From positions 992,001 to 1,056,000 of the forward strand of contig NZ_CP079818.1 in assembly GCF_019334725.1 (NCBI RefSeq): a DNA stretch of 64,000 bases, read 5' to 3'. The stretch is from Neisseria perflava. Lineage in GTDB: Bacteria > Pseudomonadota > Gammaproteobacteria > Burkholderiales > Neisseriaceae. The notes under the pieces were generated by a model, which ran no database searches, was not told the origin of the DNA, and saw nothing but the letters and a program-made list of their open reading frames with translations. Numbering within the stretch: position 1 is the first letter of the stretch; every line of letters begins with the position of its first letter. The position numbers were made by a program, and so were the translations under genes. This document shows, piece by piece, positions 41,499 through 49,788 of the stretch.

Positions 41499-43862
41499 AT
41501 GCAATTTCCTTATTCGTGGCTGAAAACTCAAGCCAATCCTGATCTTTCTGCCGATAAACTGGAACATCTTTTGACCATGGCCGGTTTGGAAGTGGAAGAA
41601 ATCGATACTGCCGCCCCTGCTTTCAGTGGCGTGGTTGTTGCCGAAGTAAAATCTGTTGAAAAACATCCTGATGCAGACCGTTTGAACGTTACCCAAGTTG
41701 ATGCCGGTACGGGCGAGTTGGTTCAGATTGTTTGTGGTGCGCCAAATGTCAAGCCGGGTATTAAAGTGCCGTGTTCGTTGCCGGGTGCCGTTTTGCCGGG
41801 TAACTTTAAAATTAAGCCGACTAAAATGCGCGGCGTACCATCAAACGGTATGCTGTGTTCGACCAATGAACTGGGTTTGCCTGATGATGGTGTAGACGGT
41901 CTGCACATTCTGCCTGAAGATGCGCCTGTCGGTGCCAATATCCGTGAATACTTGGATTTGGACGATACGCTGTTTACGTTGAAAATTACGCCTAACCGCG
42001 CTGATTGCTTGAGCGTTAAGGGTATTGCGCGTGAGGTTTCTGCGTTGACTCAATGTGCGTTTAGGCCTGTTGAAATTCAGACGGCCTTTATCGGCAGTGA
42101 GAAAAAACAGGCTGTCCGTATTGACGCACCGGCCGACTGCGGCCGTTTTATCAGTCGCGTTATTGAAAATGTCAATGCGAAAGCGGCTACTCCCGATTGG
42201 ATGAAACAACGTTTGGAACGCAGCGGTATCCGCAGCATTTCCGCATTGGTGGACATCGGCAACTATGTGATGCTGGAAATCGGTCAGCCTATGCATGTTT
42301 TCGATGCTGACAAGCTGTCAGGCAGTTTGATTGTCCGCCGTGCTCAAAATGGCGAGACTTTGGCGTGTCTGAACGAGAAGACGGTTACTTTGGCTGACAA
42401 TACACTGGTGGTCGCTGATGAAAAAGGTGCGTTGAGCTTGGCCGGCTTGATGGGCGGCGAGGCAAGCGCGGTTTCAGATGACACGCAAAATATCGTACTG
42501 GAAGCTGCTTGGTTTGCTCCGGAGATTATTGCGGGTAAATCCCGTCAATACGGTTTTGGTTCGGATTCTTCTTTCCGTTTTGAGCGTGGTGTGGATTACC
42601 GCTTGCAAGCTGATGCCATTGAGCGTGCTACCGAATTGGTGTTGCAGATTTGCGGTGGTGCAGCCGGTGAAATGGTTGAAGCACAAGGCAAATTGCCCGA
42701 GGCAAAACAGGTCGAATTGCGTTTAGGCCGTCTGAAAACGGTATTGGGCGTTGAAATCCCTGCCGAGCAAGTCGAAATTATCTTGCAACACTTGGGTTTG
42801 CAGCCTGAGAAAACCGAAGAAGGCTTCCGTGTTACTTCTCCTAGCTTCCGTTTCGACATCGAAATCGAAGCCGATTTGATTGAAGAAATCGGCCGCGTTT
42901 ACGGTTATGAGAATATTCCTGACGACTATACTTCAGGCCGTCTGAAAATGTTGGCCTTGCCTGAAACCAAACGCCCTCGTTTTGCGGTTTATAACGAAAT
43001 GGCGGCTCGCGGTTACCGCGAAGTGGTCAGCTATGCGTTTGTGGATGAGCAATGGGAGCAAGACTTTGCTGCCAATACCAATCCTATCCGCCTGCAAAAT
43101 CCGTTGGCGGCGCAGTATGCCGTCATGCGTTCTACGCTTATCGGCGGTTTGGTGGAAGTTTTGCAAAACAATTTGAATCGTAAGCAAAACCGTGTACGCG
43201 TATTTGAGATTGCCCGTGTGTTCAGCAAAGATTCGGCTGATCAATTTGTTCAAAACGAACGTATCGGCGGTTTGTGGTATGGCTCCGTGCTGCCTGAGCA
43301 ATGGGGCGAGAAAACACGCAACGTGGATTTCTACGATATGAAAGCCGATGTTGAGAGCCTTTTGAAAAACAAGGAAGTATCCTTTGTTAAGACCGAACAT
43401 CCGGCATTGCATCCTGGTCGTGCCGCCAATATTGTTTCAGACGGCAAAGTAGTTGGTTTTGTTGGCGAGTTGCATCCGAAATGGCTGCAAAAATATGATT
43501 TGCCACAAGCGCCGCTGGTATTTGAAATCGATATGGATACTGTATTGGGTCGTGAGAAAACCCGTTATCAGTCTGTATCCAAATTCCAAGCTGCACGCCG
43601 AGATTTGGCATTTGTAATGCCTGAAGCTGTGACGCATGATGATTTGTTAAATGCCCTGAAAGCGGCGGCGAACAAGCTGGTTCAAGAAATCAGCGTGTTT
43701 GACGTTTACCGCGGTACGGGTGTGCCTGAAGGCATGAAGAGCGTTGCTGTTAAAATTATTTTGCAGGATATGGAAAACACGCTGACAGATGAAGTCATCG
43801 AGCCTTTGGTTGCGAAAATGATTAAAGCGGCAGCCGAAAAAGACGCACAGCTTCGCGCTTAA
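41499..43862 (+). CDS. pheT: phenylalanyl-tRNA synthetase beta subunit
   Basis: A 787-residue beta subunit with the N-terminal OB-fold tRNA-binding domain (about residues 40-150), the B3/B4 editing and B5 domains, and the C-terminal FDX-ACB domain (YQSVSKFQAARRDLAFV). It pairs with PheS. Several DUS cores lie in frame (near 42077, 42726, 42936 and 43437), more than in any other gene here. A DUS pair precedes it. Confidence 0.96.
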   Translation: MQFPYSWLKTQANPDLSADKLEHLLTMAGLEVEEIDTAAPAFSGVVVAEVKSVEKHPDADRLNVTQVDAGTGELVQIVCGAPNVKPGIKVPCSLPGAVLPGNFKIKPTKMRGVPSNGMLCSTNELGLPDDGVDGLHILPEDAPVGANIREYLDLDDTLFTLKITPNRADCLSVKGIAREVSALTQCAFRPVEIQTAFIGSEKKQAVRIDAPADCGRFISRVIENVNAKAATPDWMKQRLERSGIRSISALVDIGNYVMLEIGQPMHVFDADKLSGSLIVRRAQNGETLACLNEKTVTLADNTLVVADEKGALSLAGLMGGEASAVSDDTQNIVLEAAWFAPEIIAGKSRQYGFGSDSSFRFERGVDYRLQADAIERATELVLQICGGAAGEMVEAQGKLPEAKQVELRLGRLKTVLGVEIPAEQVEIILQHLGLQPEKTEEGFRVTSPSFRFDIEIEADLIEEIGRVYGYENIPDDYTSGRLKMLALPETKRPRFAVYNEMAARGYREVVSYAFVDEQWEQDFAANTNPIRLQNPLAAQYAVMRSTLIGGLVEVLQNNLNRKQNRVRVFEIARVFSKDSADQFVQNERIGGLWYGSVLPEQWGEKTRNVDFYDMKADVESLLKNKEVSFVKTEHPALHPGRAANIVSDGKVVGFVGELHPKWLQKYDLPQAPLVFEIDMDTVLGREKTRYQSVSKFQAARRDLAFVMPEAVTHDDLLNALKAAANKLVQEISVFDVYRGTGVPEGMKSVAVKIILQDMENTLTDEVIEPLVAKMIKAAAEKDAQLRA

Positions 43863-43921
43863 AATTAAGATAAAAGTTGTCGCCAAAAATTGCCAATAAT
43901 ATTTGATTTTTTGGTGAAGAC

Positions 43922-43950
43922 TTGATTTTTAAAAGAATTTTGGTAATAAT
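43922..43950 (+). promoter_or_regulatory. possible promoter of ihfA
   Basis: TTGATT (43922-43927) and AATAAT (43945-43950) are 17 bases apart, 28 bases before the ihfA start. It could add to read-through from pheT. Confidence 0.4.
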
Positions 43951-43977
43951 TGCACCAGTTTGAATGAAGGTAAACAC

Positions 43978-44280
43978 ATGACACTAACTAAAGCAGAATT
44001 GGCTGATATTTTGGTCGACAAAGTCAGCAACGTCACCAAGAATGATGCCAAAGAAATCGTCGAGCTCTTTTTTGAAGAAATCCGCAGCACTTTGGCGCGT
44101 GGTGAAGAAATTAAAATTTCCGGTTTCGGTAATTTCCAATTGCGCGACAAACCTCAACGCCCAGGTCGTAACCCTAAAACAGGCGAAGAAGTGCCGATTA
44201 CCGCACGCCGTGTGGTAACTTTCCATGCCAGCCAAAAACTTAAAGGCATGGTGGAGCATTACTATGACAAACAACAATAA
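43978..44280 (+). CDS. ihfA: integration host factor alpha subunit
   Basis: A 100-residue DNA-bending protein of the HU/IHF family. The beta-arm stretch KPQRPGRNPKTGEEVPITARRVV carries the intercalating proline, and FGNFQLRDK is typical. IHF-alpha is favoured over HU or IHF-beta by position after pheT, as in many proteobacteria. The start at 43978 has GAAGG upstream. The next gene overlaps its end. Confidence 0.93.
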   Translation: MTLTKAELADILVDKVSNVTKNDAKEIVELFFEEIRSTLARGEEIKISGFGNFQLRDKPQRPGRNPKTGEEVPITARRVVTFHASQKLKGMVEHYYDKQQ

Positions 44281-44611
44281 TCCGGTTATTCCTGCCAAGC
44301 GTTATTTTACGTTGGATGAAATGTGCCAATTGGTGCAAATCAGTCCGGCTCAGTTTGCCCAATGGCAACATGAAAATAATGTTGTGATTGGATACGGTGG
44401 CGATCGATATACGCGTTCAGATGTGGTTAAGTTGTTGAAACTGAAAGATACGTTTGAACCATATATCGATACGTTCAGCCGTGGTGCTTTGGATGCAAAC
44501 GGCAATCCTGCTGCCAATGCAGAAGAAGTCCGTCATGGTCTGATGCAGATTTTGTCTGATTTGGAGCGTCATCTTGGTTCTGAACAACAAAATCACCATG
44601 TCGAGCTATAA
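44264..44611 (+). CDS. MerR-like DNA-binding protein
   Basis: A 115-residue protein with a MerR-type winged helix-turn-helix N-terminus (RYFTLDEMCQLVQISPAQFAQWQHENNVVIGYGGDRYTRSDVVKL). It has no effector domain beyond a short helical tail (VRHGLMQILSDLERHLG). A MerR-like gene after ihfA is common in beta-proteobacteria. The start at 44264 overlaps ihfA by 17 bases, which suggests translational coupling. The target is unknown. Confidence 0.75.
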   Translation: MTNNNNPVIPAKRYFTLDEMCQLVQISPAQFAQWQHENNVVIGYGGDRYTRSDVVKLLKLKDTFEPYIDTFSRGALDANGNPAANAEEVRHGLMQILSDLERHLGSEQQNHHVEL

Positions 44612-44676
44612 TCGATAAGAAAATTCTGATCAAAAGTGCGAAGGCATACAAAGATTTGCATAATTGATTCTAATAA

Positions 44677-44711
44677 AGGCTGTTTGAATGATTTTCAGAC
44701 GGCCTTTATTG
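44677..44711 (+). terminator. degenerate inverted DUS terminator
   Basis: AAAGGCTGTTTGAA (decayed DUS) pairs with TTCAGACGGCCTTT, followed by ATTGTTTT. Confidence 0.6.
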
Positions 44712-44774
44712 TTTTATATTGCTTTCAAAATATCAGAATCTTGATTGCAAATGATTCTATGAAATAGCCGTAAA

Positions 44775-44783
44775 TGTTATACT
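44775..44783 (+). promoter_or_regulatory. extended -10 promoter upstream of trpA
   Basis: TGT-TATACT is an extended -10 element 155 bases before the trpA start; the -35 is weak. Confidence 0.5.
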
Positions 44784-44937
44784 TAGCCTCTTGTTTGCCG
44801 ATTGGAAAGAACCAGTCATTAGATAATGCGGATAGATACCGCCTTTTCATGGCAGACTGAGGTTTTTAAAACAAATGTAACGGCAGAATAAACAGGCTGC
44901 CGGACAACATTCAAATCGATGAAATGGATAGCAGAAA

Positions 44938-45723
44938 ATGAGCAGAATCCAACAAACTTTCTCAGCGCTCAATGGCGCAAAAGCACTGATTCCTTATATT
45001 ACGGTGGGTGATCCCAGCCTTGAGACAACCTTGGCATTGATGCATAGCCTGGTGGCTAATGGTGCTGATATTTTGGAACTAGGTGTGCCGTTTTCTGACC
45101 CTATGGCGGATGGCCCGACTATTCAACGTGCGGCTGAAAGGGCGTTGGCAAATCATGTTTCTTTGCGCGATGTATTGGAAACAGTACGCTTGTTCCGCCA
45201 AACCAATGATAAAACGCCGGTTGTGTTAATGGGTTACTTGAACCCGGTACATAAAATGGGTTATCAGGCGTTTGCGCAAGCGGCTGCCGAGGCAGGCGTA
45301 GATGGCGTGTTGACCGTGGATTCTCCGGTAGAAACCATTGCGCCTTTGCATGACTCGTTGAAAGCGCAAGGTATTGATTGTATTTTCCTTATTGCGCCAA
45401 CAACAACTGAGGAGCGTATTCAAACGATTGCCAAAGTAGCCGGCGGTTTTGTGTATTATGTATCGCTCAAAGGTGTAACCGGTGCTGCAAGTTTGGATAC
45501 TGAAGAAGTTTCGCGTAAAATAGAGCTTTTGCGCAAATACATCGATATTCCGATTGGTGTCGGCTTCGGCATCAATAATGCGGAGAATGCGCGTAAAATT
45601 GGTGCGGTAGCGGATGCCGTTATTGTCGGCAGCCGTATCGTCAAAGAGATTGAAAGCCATGCGGGTAGCGAGGCCGAAGCAGTAGGTGCGTTGGTTAAAG
45701 AGTTGAAAGACGCGATTCGCTAA
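44938..45723 (+). CDS. trpA: tryptophan synthase alpha chain
   Basis: A 261-residue TIM barrel that cleaves indole-3-glycerol phosphate. Catalytic E47 and D58 lie in ILELGVPFSDPMADGP, matching the family's E49/D60. YYVSLKGVTGA and GVGFGIN are the phosphate-binding segments. trpB is not adjacent. The ribosome-binding site is weak. accD follows after a DUS, as a common bacterial order (trpA-accD). Confidence 0.95.
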   Translation: MSRIQQTFSALNGAKALIPYITVGDPSLETTLALMHSLVANGADILELGVPFSDPMADGPTIQRAAERALANHVSLRDVLETVRLFRQTNDKTPVVLMGYLNPVHKMGYQAFAQAAAEAGVDGVLTVDSPVETIAPLHDSLKAQGIDCIFLIAPTTTEERIQTIAKVAGGFVYYVSLKGVTGAASLDTEEVSRKIELLRKYIDIPIGVGFGINNAENARKIGAVADAVIVGSRIVKEIESHAGSEAEAVGALVKELKDAIR

Positions 45724-45798
45724 TATTTTTTATTCCATTATTTCAGACGGCCTTACGTTTAACTGGCCGTCTAAATTCTGAATCCTAAGGAGTCATTC

Positions 45799-46665
45799 AT
45801 GAGCTGGCTAGATAAAATTCTTCCTCCGAAAATTAAAAACCGAAGCAGTTCGTCCAGCGTCCCTGAAGGTCTGTGGCACAAATGTCCGTCTTGTTCGGCA
45901 ACGGTTTACTCAACCGAGTTGAAACAAAACAGCGAAGTCTGCCCGAAATGTAATCATCACAATCCGCTTTCTGCGCGCGAACGTTTGGACCTGCTTTTGG
46001 ATGAAGAAGGCCGTGAAGAGATTGCAGCCAATATTAAACCGACAGACCCGCTGAAATTTAAAGACAGCAAAAAATATCCGGATCGCCTTGCTGCTGCGCG
46101 CAAAGCAACCGGCGAAGACGATGCTTTGGTTGTTATGAAAGGCACCATGAACGGCCTGCCTGTCGTGGTGGCTGCGTTTGAATTCCGTTTTATCGGCGGC
46201 TCTATGGGTTCGGTCGTGGGTGAGCGTTTCGTTCAGGGTGTACGCCGTGCTGTTGCAGATAATTGTTCGTTTATTTGCGTGGCGGCTTCCGGTGGTGCGC
46301 GTATGCAGGAGGGTTTGAACTCTTTGATGCAGATGACGAAAACCAGCGCGGCTTTGCATTTGCTGACTGAAAAACGTCTGCCGTTTATTTCCGTATTGAC
46401 CGACCCGACCATGGGCGGCGTATCTGCCAGCTTTGCCTTCTTGGGTGATGTGGTTTTGGCAGAACCGAATGCTCTGATTGGTTTTGCAGGTCCGCGCGTT
46501 ATCGAGCAGACTGTACGCGAAACCTTGCCGGAAGGTTTCCAACGTGCAGAATTTTTGTTGGAGAAGGGCGCAATCGACCAAATTGTCGATCGCCGTTCCA
46601 TGAAAAAACGTATCAGCGATTTGATTACTTTGTTGCGTCATGAAGGTAAAGTAACTGCTGCTTGA
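45799..46665 (+). CDS. accD: acetyl-CoA carboxylase carboxyltransferase subunit beta
   Basis: A 288-residue subunit of the carboxyltransferase. The N-terminal zinc ribbon has C29, C32, C48 and C51 (CPSC, CPKC). The crotonase-like core has VAASGGARMQEG and LTDPTMGGVSASFA. AccD pairs with AccA to make malonyl-CoA. The start MSWLDKILPPKI has AAGGAG. Confidence 0.96.
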   Translation: MSWLDKILPPKIKNRSSSSSVPEGLWHKCPSCSATVYSTELKQNSEVCPKCNHHNPLSARERLDLLLDEEGREEIAANIKPTDPLKFKDSKKYPDRLAAARKATGEDDALVVMKGTMNGLPVVVAAFEFRFIGGSMGSVVGERFVQGVRRAVADNCSFICVAASGGARMQEGLNSLMQMTKTSAALHLLTEKRLPFISVLTDPTMGGVSASFAFLGDVVLAEPNALIGFAGPRVIEQTVRETLPEGFQRAEFLLEKGAIDQIVDRRSMKKRISDLITLLRHEGKVTAA

Positions 46666-46678
46666 TGAGCACAATAAG

Positions 46679-46716
46679 AAAGGCCGTCTGAAAATAATAT
46701 TTCAGACGGCCTTTTT
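46679..46716. terminator. inverted DUS terminator between accD and yqeY-like
   Basis: AAAGGCCGTCTGAAA pairs with TTTCAGACGGCCTTT, followed by TT. It serves both convergent genes. Confidence 0.75.
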
Positions 46717-46728
46717 GATTATTGATGA

Positions 46729-47175
46729 TTAAGCAGTCAATGCGGCTTTCAAAACCTTGTTGACTTCGCCCATGTCGGCTTTTCCGGTCAGGCGGGTTTT
46801 CAGTACGCCCATGACTTTACCCATATCTGCCATGCCTGATGCACCGGTTTCTGCAATAGTTGCTTCAACGACAGTTTTGATTTCTTCTGCAGACATCATT
46901 TGGGGCAGGTAGCGGTTGAGGATTTCGATTTCCGCGTTTTCTTTGTCAGCCAAATCTTGACGGCTGGCTTCGGTATAGATTTTGGCACTGTCTTTGCGTT
47001 GTTTCACCATTTTGGTCAGGATGGAGATGACTTTTGCGTCATCGGCTTCGGTACGCTCATCTACTTCAAATTGTTTGATGGCGGCATTAATCAGGCGAAT
47101 GGTGCTTAAAGACACTTGGTCTTTGGCGCGCATGGCAGTTTTCATGTCTTCGGTTAATTGTGTTTTTAGGCTCAT
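46729..47175 (-). CDS. GatB/YqeY domain protein
   Basis: A 148-residue helical protein of the GatB/YqeY family (MSLKTQLTEDMKTAMRAKDQVSLSTIRLI; the C-terminal MGKVMGVLKTRLTGKADMGEVNKV). It resembles the tRNA-binding tail of GatB; its function on its own is unclear. It follows rpsU, its usual neighbour, by about 97 bases, with a terminator hairpin between. Confidence 0.88.
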   Translation of the reverse strand: MSLKTQLTEDMKTAMRAKDQVSLSTIRLINAAIKQFEVDERTEADDAKVISILTKMVKQRKDSAKIYTEASRQDLADKENAEIEILNRYLPQMMSAEEIKTVVEATIAETGASGMADMGKVMGVLKTRLTGKADMGEVNKVLKAALTA

Positions 47176-47207
47176 AATGTTCTCACTTTATATAAAGAGG
47201 CCGCCTG

Positions 47208-47247
47208 AAAAAACAAAACACACCACAAAGCTGCCCTTGCGGTGTGT
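47208..47247 (-). terminator. terminator of rpsU
   Basis: On the minus strand ACACACC pairs with GGTGTGT, followed by TTTGTTTTTT. It lies between rpsU and the YqeY-like gene, so downstream expression needs read-through. Confidence 0.65.
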
Positions 47248-47272
47248 CGTTTATCACAGGGCAGGCCTGTAA

Positions 47273-47485
47273 TTAGTACATTTTAGGAGGCAGTTGTTGG
47301 CTGCGCAGACGTTTTTGCAGACGTTTGGCTGCAGCAGCTTTTTTGCGTTTGCGTTCAGTAGTTGGTTTTTCGTACGCTTCACGGGCGCGCAGTTCGGTCA
47401 ACAGACCGGTTTTTTCTACGGCACGTTTGAAACGACGCATGGCAACTTCAAATGGTTCATTCTCTTTAACACGAATAGCAGGCAT
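47273..47485 (-). CDS. rpsU: 30S ribosomal protein S21
   Basis: A 70-residue basic protein (MPAIRVKENEPFEVAMRRFKRAVEKTG, RKKAAAAKRLQKRLRSQQ). bS21 sits on the 30S platform near the anti-Shine-Dalgarno helix. The ribosome-binding site is AAAGGAAATAAA. A strong promoter (47676-47704) gives it a leader of about 185 bases with three hairpins and a large anti-SD complement. Confidence 0.96.
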   Translation of the reverse strand: MPAIRVKENEPFEVAMRRFKRAVEKTGLLTELRAREAYEKPTTERKRKKAAAAKRLQKRLRSQQLPPKMY

Positions 47486-47520
47486 TTTATTTCCTTTAAA
47501 TTTTGTTCAATCAAACCGTT

Positions 47521-47613
47521 TTAAGAAATAGAGGACGGTTTGTCATAATGGGGTAGTTGTTGTATCGCTGGTTTGCCTAGGGCAGGGCGGGATACGCGCC
47601 GTGATGTAAACAT
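47521..47613 (-). promoter_or_regulatory. rpsU leader element with possible 30-codon upstream ORF
   Basis: On the minus strand AGGAGGTGAT (47612-47621) is a 10-base complement of the 3' end of 16S rRNA. An ATG lies directly in it (47613), opening a 30-codon frame (begins MFTSRRVSRPALG, stop 47521-47523) that ends 35 bases before rpsU. The spacing is too short for efficient initiation. The stem GTGATG-TT-TACATCAC overlaps it. A longer frame from 47740 would start upstream of the promoter and is rejected. Confidence 0.4.
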
Positions 47614-47660
47614 CACCTCCTAACAAGTCGGCTTTTGCCGTGCAAGTGACCTTTTCGGTC
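47601..47660 (-). promoter_or_regulatory. three hairpins in the rpsU leader
   Basis: Read on the minus strand: GACCGAAAAGGTC (47648-47660), CGGCAAAAGCCG (47629-47640) and GTGATGTTTACATCAC (47601-47616). The first two are GC-closed stems with A-rich loops. They follow the transcription start by 5-60 bases. Confidence 0.6.
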
Positions 47661-47675
47661 AGAAACAATCGGGCG

Positions 47676-47704
47676 ATTATCTTATAAACCCGATAGTTTG
47701 TCAA
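47676..47704 (-). promoter_or_regulatory. strong rpsU promoter
   Basis: On the minus strand TTGACA (47699-47704) and GATAAT (47676-47681) are 17 bases apart, a near-consensus sigma-70 promoter. Confidence 0.85.
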
Positions 47705-47710
47705 GGTTGC

Positions 47711-47754
47711 AGGCCGTCTGAACGTTTGATTCTGTCTCACTTTTCAGACGGCCT
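47711..47754. terminator. inverted DUS pair after ltgA
   Basis: AGGCCGTCTGAA and TTCAGACGGCCT flank a 20-base loop downstream of the minus-strand ltgA and next to the rpsU promoter. Confidence 0.6.
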
Positions 47755-47762
47755 ATCGGGTA

Positions 47763-49610
47763 TTAATAGCGGCTGGGAACCGTACCCATACGTTGTTTCA
47801 ACGAAGTTTGCGGTTCGTTGAACAATGACGCGTAATAAGTCGCGTTGGTCATGACTTTTTTCACATAATCACGGGTTTCGGTGAATGGGATGGTCTCGGC
47901 GTAGATGGCGCCTTCCAAAGGCGAAGAAGCCTGCCAGTTGCGGGCGCGGCCTGGGCCGGCGTTGTAGCCTGCGGTGGCCATCACTTCGTTATTTTGCAGG
48001 CGGCGTTTGGCATCTGCCATGTACCAAGTACCCATGCGGATGTTGCCGTCCATGGTGTAGAGTTCGCTGCTGCTCATGCCGATTTTGCCGGCGATTTCGC
48101 GGGCGGTTGCAGGCATGACCTGCATCAGGCCTTGCGCGCCGACGCTGGATTGCGCGCCCATGACAAAGCGGCTCTCTTGGCGAATCAAACCGTAAACCCA
48201 TGCCGGGTCAACGCCTGCCTGTGCGGCATAGCGGACGGTCAGGTCTTTAAACGGAGAGATATAGCGCAGTTTGTAGTTGAGTTTGTGGTCGGTACGGTCG
48301 GCGCTGTTGATTGCCATGTCGTAGAACTGGTTGTCAAAAGCGACTTGCGCGGCAGTCAGCAGGTTGTCTTCGTTGAAATCGCGGGTGGCAAAACGCCATT
48401 CTGCCTGCGCCTGACGGCGCATTTTGGAGTCGCCGTTGTTTTGGCTGTTTTTAAACAGAACCAATGCGCGTTTGATGGCACCGTCTTCGCTCATGCGGCG
48501 GACGTCTCTGGCATCGGCATCGGAAACGTTGTTGCGCGTATTGATGCGGCGGCCCAGTTCTTCACCTGCCATTACGGCGTAGAAATTGCGGCCGGAAGCG
48601 GCGGCTTTTTCGTACATTTCTTTGGCGTGGCTGCTTTTGCCTTGTGCGGCAAAGCTGCGGCCCAGCCAATATTGCCATGTCGGGTCTTTTTGCAGTTTTT
48701 CAGGCATATGCTGAATCACGCTTGCCAATTCATCCCAACGTTGCAGGCGCAAAGCGGCGCGTGCGTACCATTCTAATTGTTCGTCGGTCAGTTGCTTGCG
48801 GTCGGAAACGCGGCCGTAGTAGCTCAAAGCAGTCGGCATGTTTTGGCTTTGTGCATGGTAGTGGCCCAGTACGCCCCATGCGAAGCTGCGTTGTTCGCGG
48901 CTGAGGCCTGATTCCATGTCGGACAGGGTAGCGGCGGCAGAAGCGGATTTGCGTGCATCTTTGCCGATCACGCTCAACAGGCTGTATTCGGTCGCACCTT
49001 GCGCTCCACCTTCAAACGGGCTGCCCAATGCGGCGGCGAGGTTGCGTGCATCTGTGGTTTGACTGTTGCTCAACAAGCCGCGCACGCGACGCCATGCGTC
49101 GTTGGTGTTCAGACGACCTGAAGCTGCCGCACTTTCAACCAAGCGGGTACAGCCGGCAGGTAGTTTGCCGGTCACGCGAACCAGCTCGGCGGCTTTGCTG
49201 TAATTGCCGCTGCTCAAATCGGCATAACATTGCACTTCTTGGGCGACGCCGGCGGCGTTCAATTTACTGAATTCTTGACGGAACAAATCCCATTGGCCGC
49301 GCGCGCCCAAGGTTTTCAGCCATTCGTTGCGGACGTTTTCAGCCATTGCGCTGTCGCTGGCTTGGGATAAAAATTGTTGTACCCAAGCATCGTCACCGCG
49401 TTTGGCGGCATCAATGGCGCTTTGGTATTGGCTGTAATCGGACAGGACTTTGGATTCGCTGTCAGCGCGGCGTGAAGGAATAGAAGTGGATTTAGGCTGA
49501 ACGACGGTTTCGGTTTTCGAAGCAGTCGGTGTGTTTTGGGTGGCGCACGCCGATAAAACAGCGGCGGTAATCAAGCTGAGGGAAAGAGGGAAAAGACGTT
49601 GAACGTTCAT
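47763..49610 (-). CDS. ltgA: lytic murein transglycosylase LtgA (Slt70 type)
   Basis: A 615-residue lipoprotein. The signal peptide ends in the lipobox LSAC (lipidated C22). A long helical superhelix follows, then the C-terminal SLT lysozyme-like domain with the catalytic glutamate near residue 479 (LIRQESRF), SVGAQGLMQVMPATA and YNAGPGR. It cleaves glycan strands to 1,6-anhydro ends. Length and lipidation fit neisserial LtgA, which releases the fragments that drive inflammation in gonococcus. Confidence 0.9.
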   Translation of the reverse strand: MNVQRLFPLSLSLITAAVLSACATQNTPTASKTETVVQPKSTSIPSRRADSESKVLSDYSQYQSAIDAAKRGDDAWVQQFLSQASDSAMAENVRNEWLKTLGARGQWDLFRQEFSKLNAAGVAQEVQCYADLSSGNYSKAAELVRVTGKLPAGCTRLVESAAASGRLNTNDAWRRVRGLLSNSQTTDARNLAAALGSPFEGGAQGATEYSLLSVIGKDARKSASAAATLSDMESGLSREQRSFAWGVLGHYHAQSQNMPTALSYYGRVSDRKQLTDEQLEWYARAALRLQRWDELASVIQHMPEKLQKDPTWQYWLGRSFAAQGKSSHAKEMYEKAAASGRNFYAVMAGEELGRRINTRNNVSDADARDVRRMSEDGAIKRALVLFKNSQNNGDSKMRRQAQAEWRFATRDFNEDNLLTAAQVAFDNQFYDMAINSADRTDHKLNYKLRYISPFKDLTVRYAAQAGVDPAWVYGLIRQESRFVMGAQSSVGAQGLMQVMPATAREIAGKIGMSSSELYTMDGNIRMGTWYMADAKRRLQNNEVMATAGYNAGPGRARNWQASSPLEGAIYAETIPFTETRDYVKKVMTNATYYASLFNEPQTSLKQRMGTVPSRY

Positions 49611-49720
49611 TGGATACCGTGTCGTTTTTAGAATCAAAATAGTTGCTTATTTTAAATGATTTATGCGGAATAACCGAATTACAAACTGATATTTACATTT
49701 TCAAAGCCCGGAAAAGACTA

Positions 49721-49772
49721 AGGCCGTCTGAAATATGAAACACTTTTGAGGTATTCCTAATTCAGACGGCCT
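49721..49772. terminator. inverted DUS pair after fxsA
   Basis: AGGCCGTCTGAA and TTCAGACGGCCT flank a 28-base AT-rich loop. Confidence 0.5.
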
Positions 49773-49788
49773 GTTATGAAGGCAGTCG

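Larger units (their letters stand above)
44612..44937. other. gap before trpA, with leader hairpins
   Basis: No gene. It contains a DUS-derived terminator (44677-44711), an extended -10 promoter (44775-44783), and a leader of about 150 bases with two short hairpins (GCGG-ATAGATA-CCGC near 44828, CGGCAG/CTGCCG at 44881-44902). No tryptophan-rich leader peptide was noticed. Confidence 0.5.

Noticed and set aside
47543..47740. 65-codon minus-strand ORF upstream of rpsU
   Set aside because: Its start lies upstream of the near-consensus rpsU promoter, and the sequence is explained by hairpins and leader.
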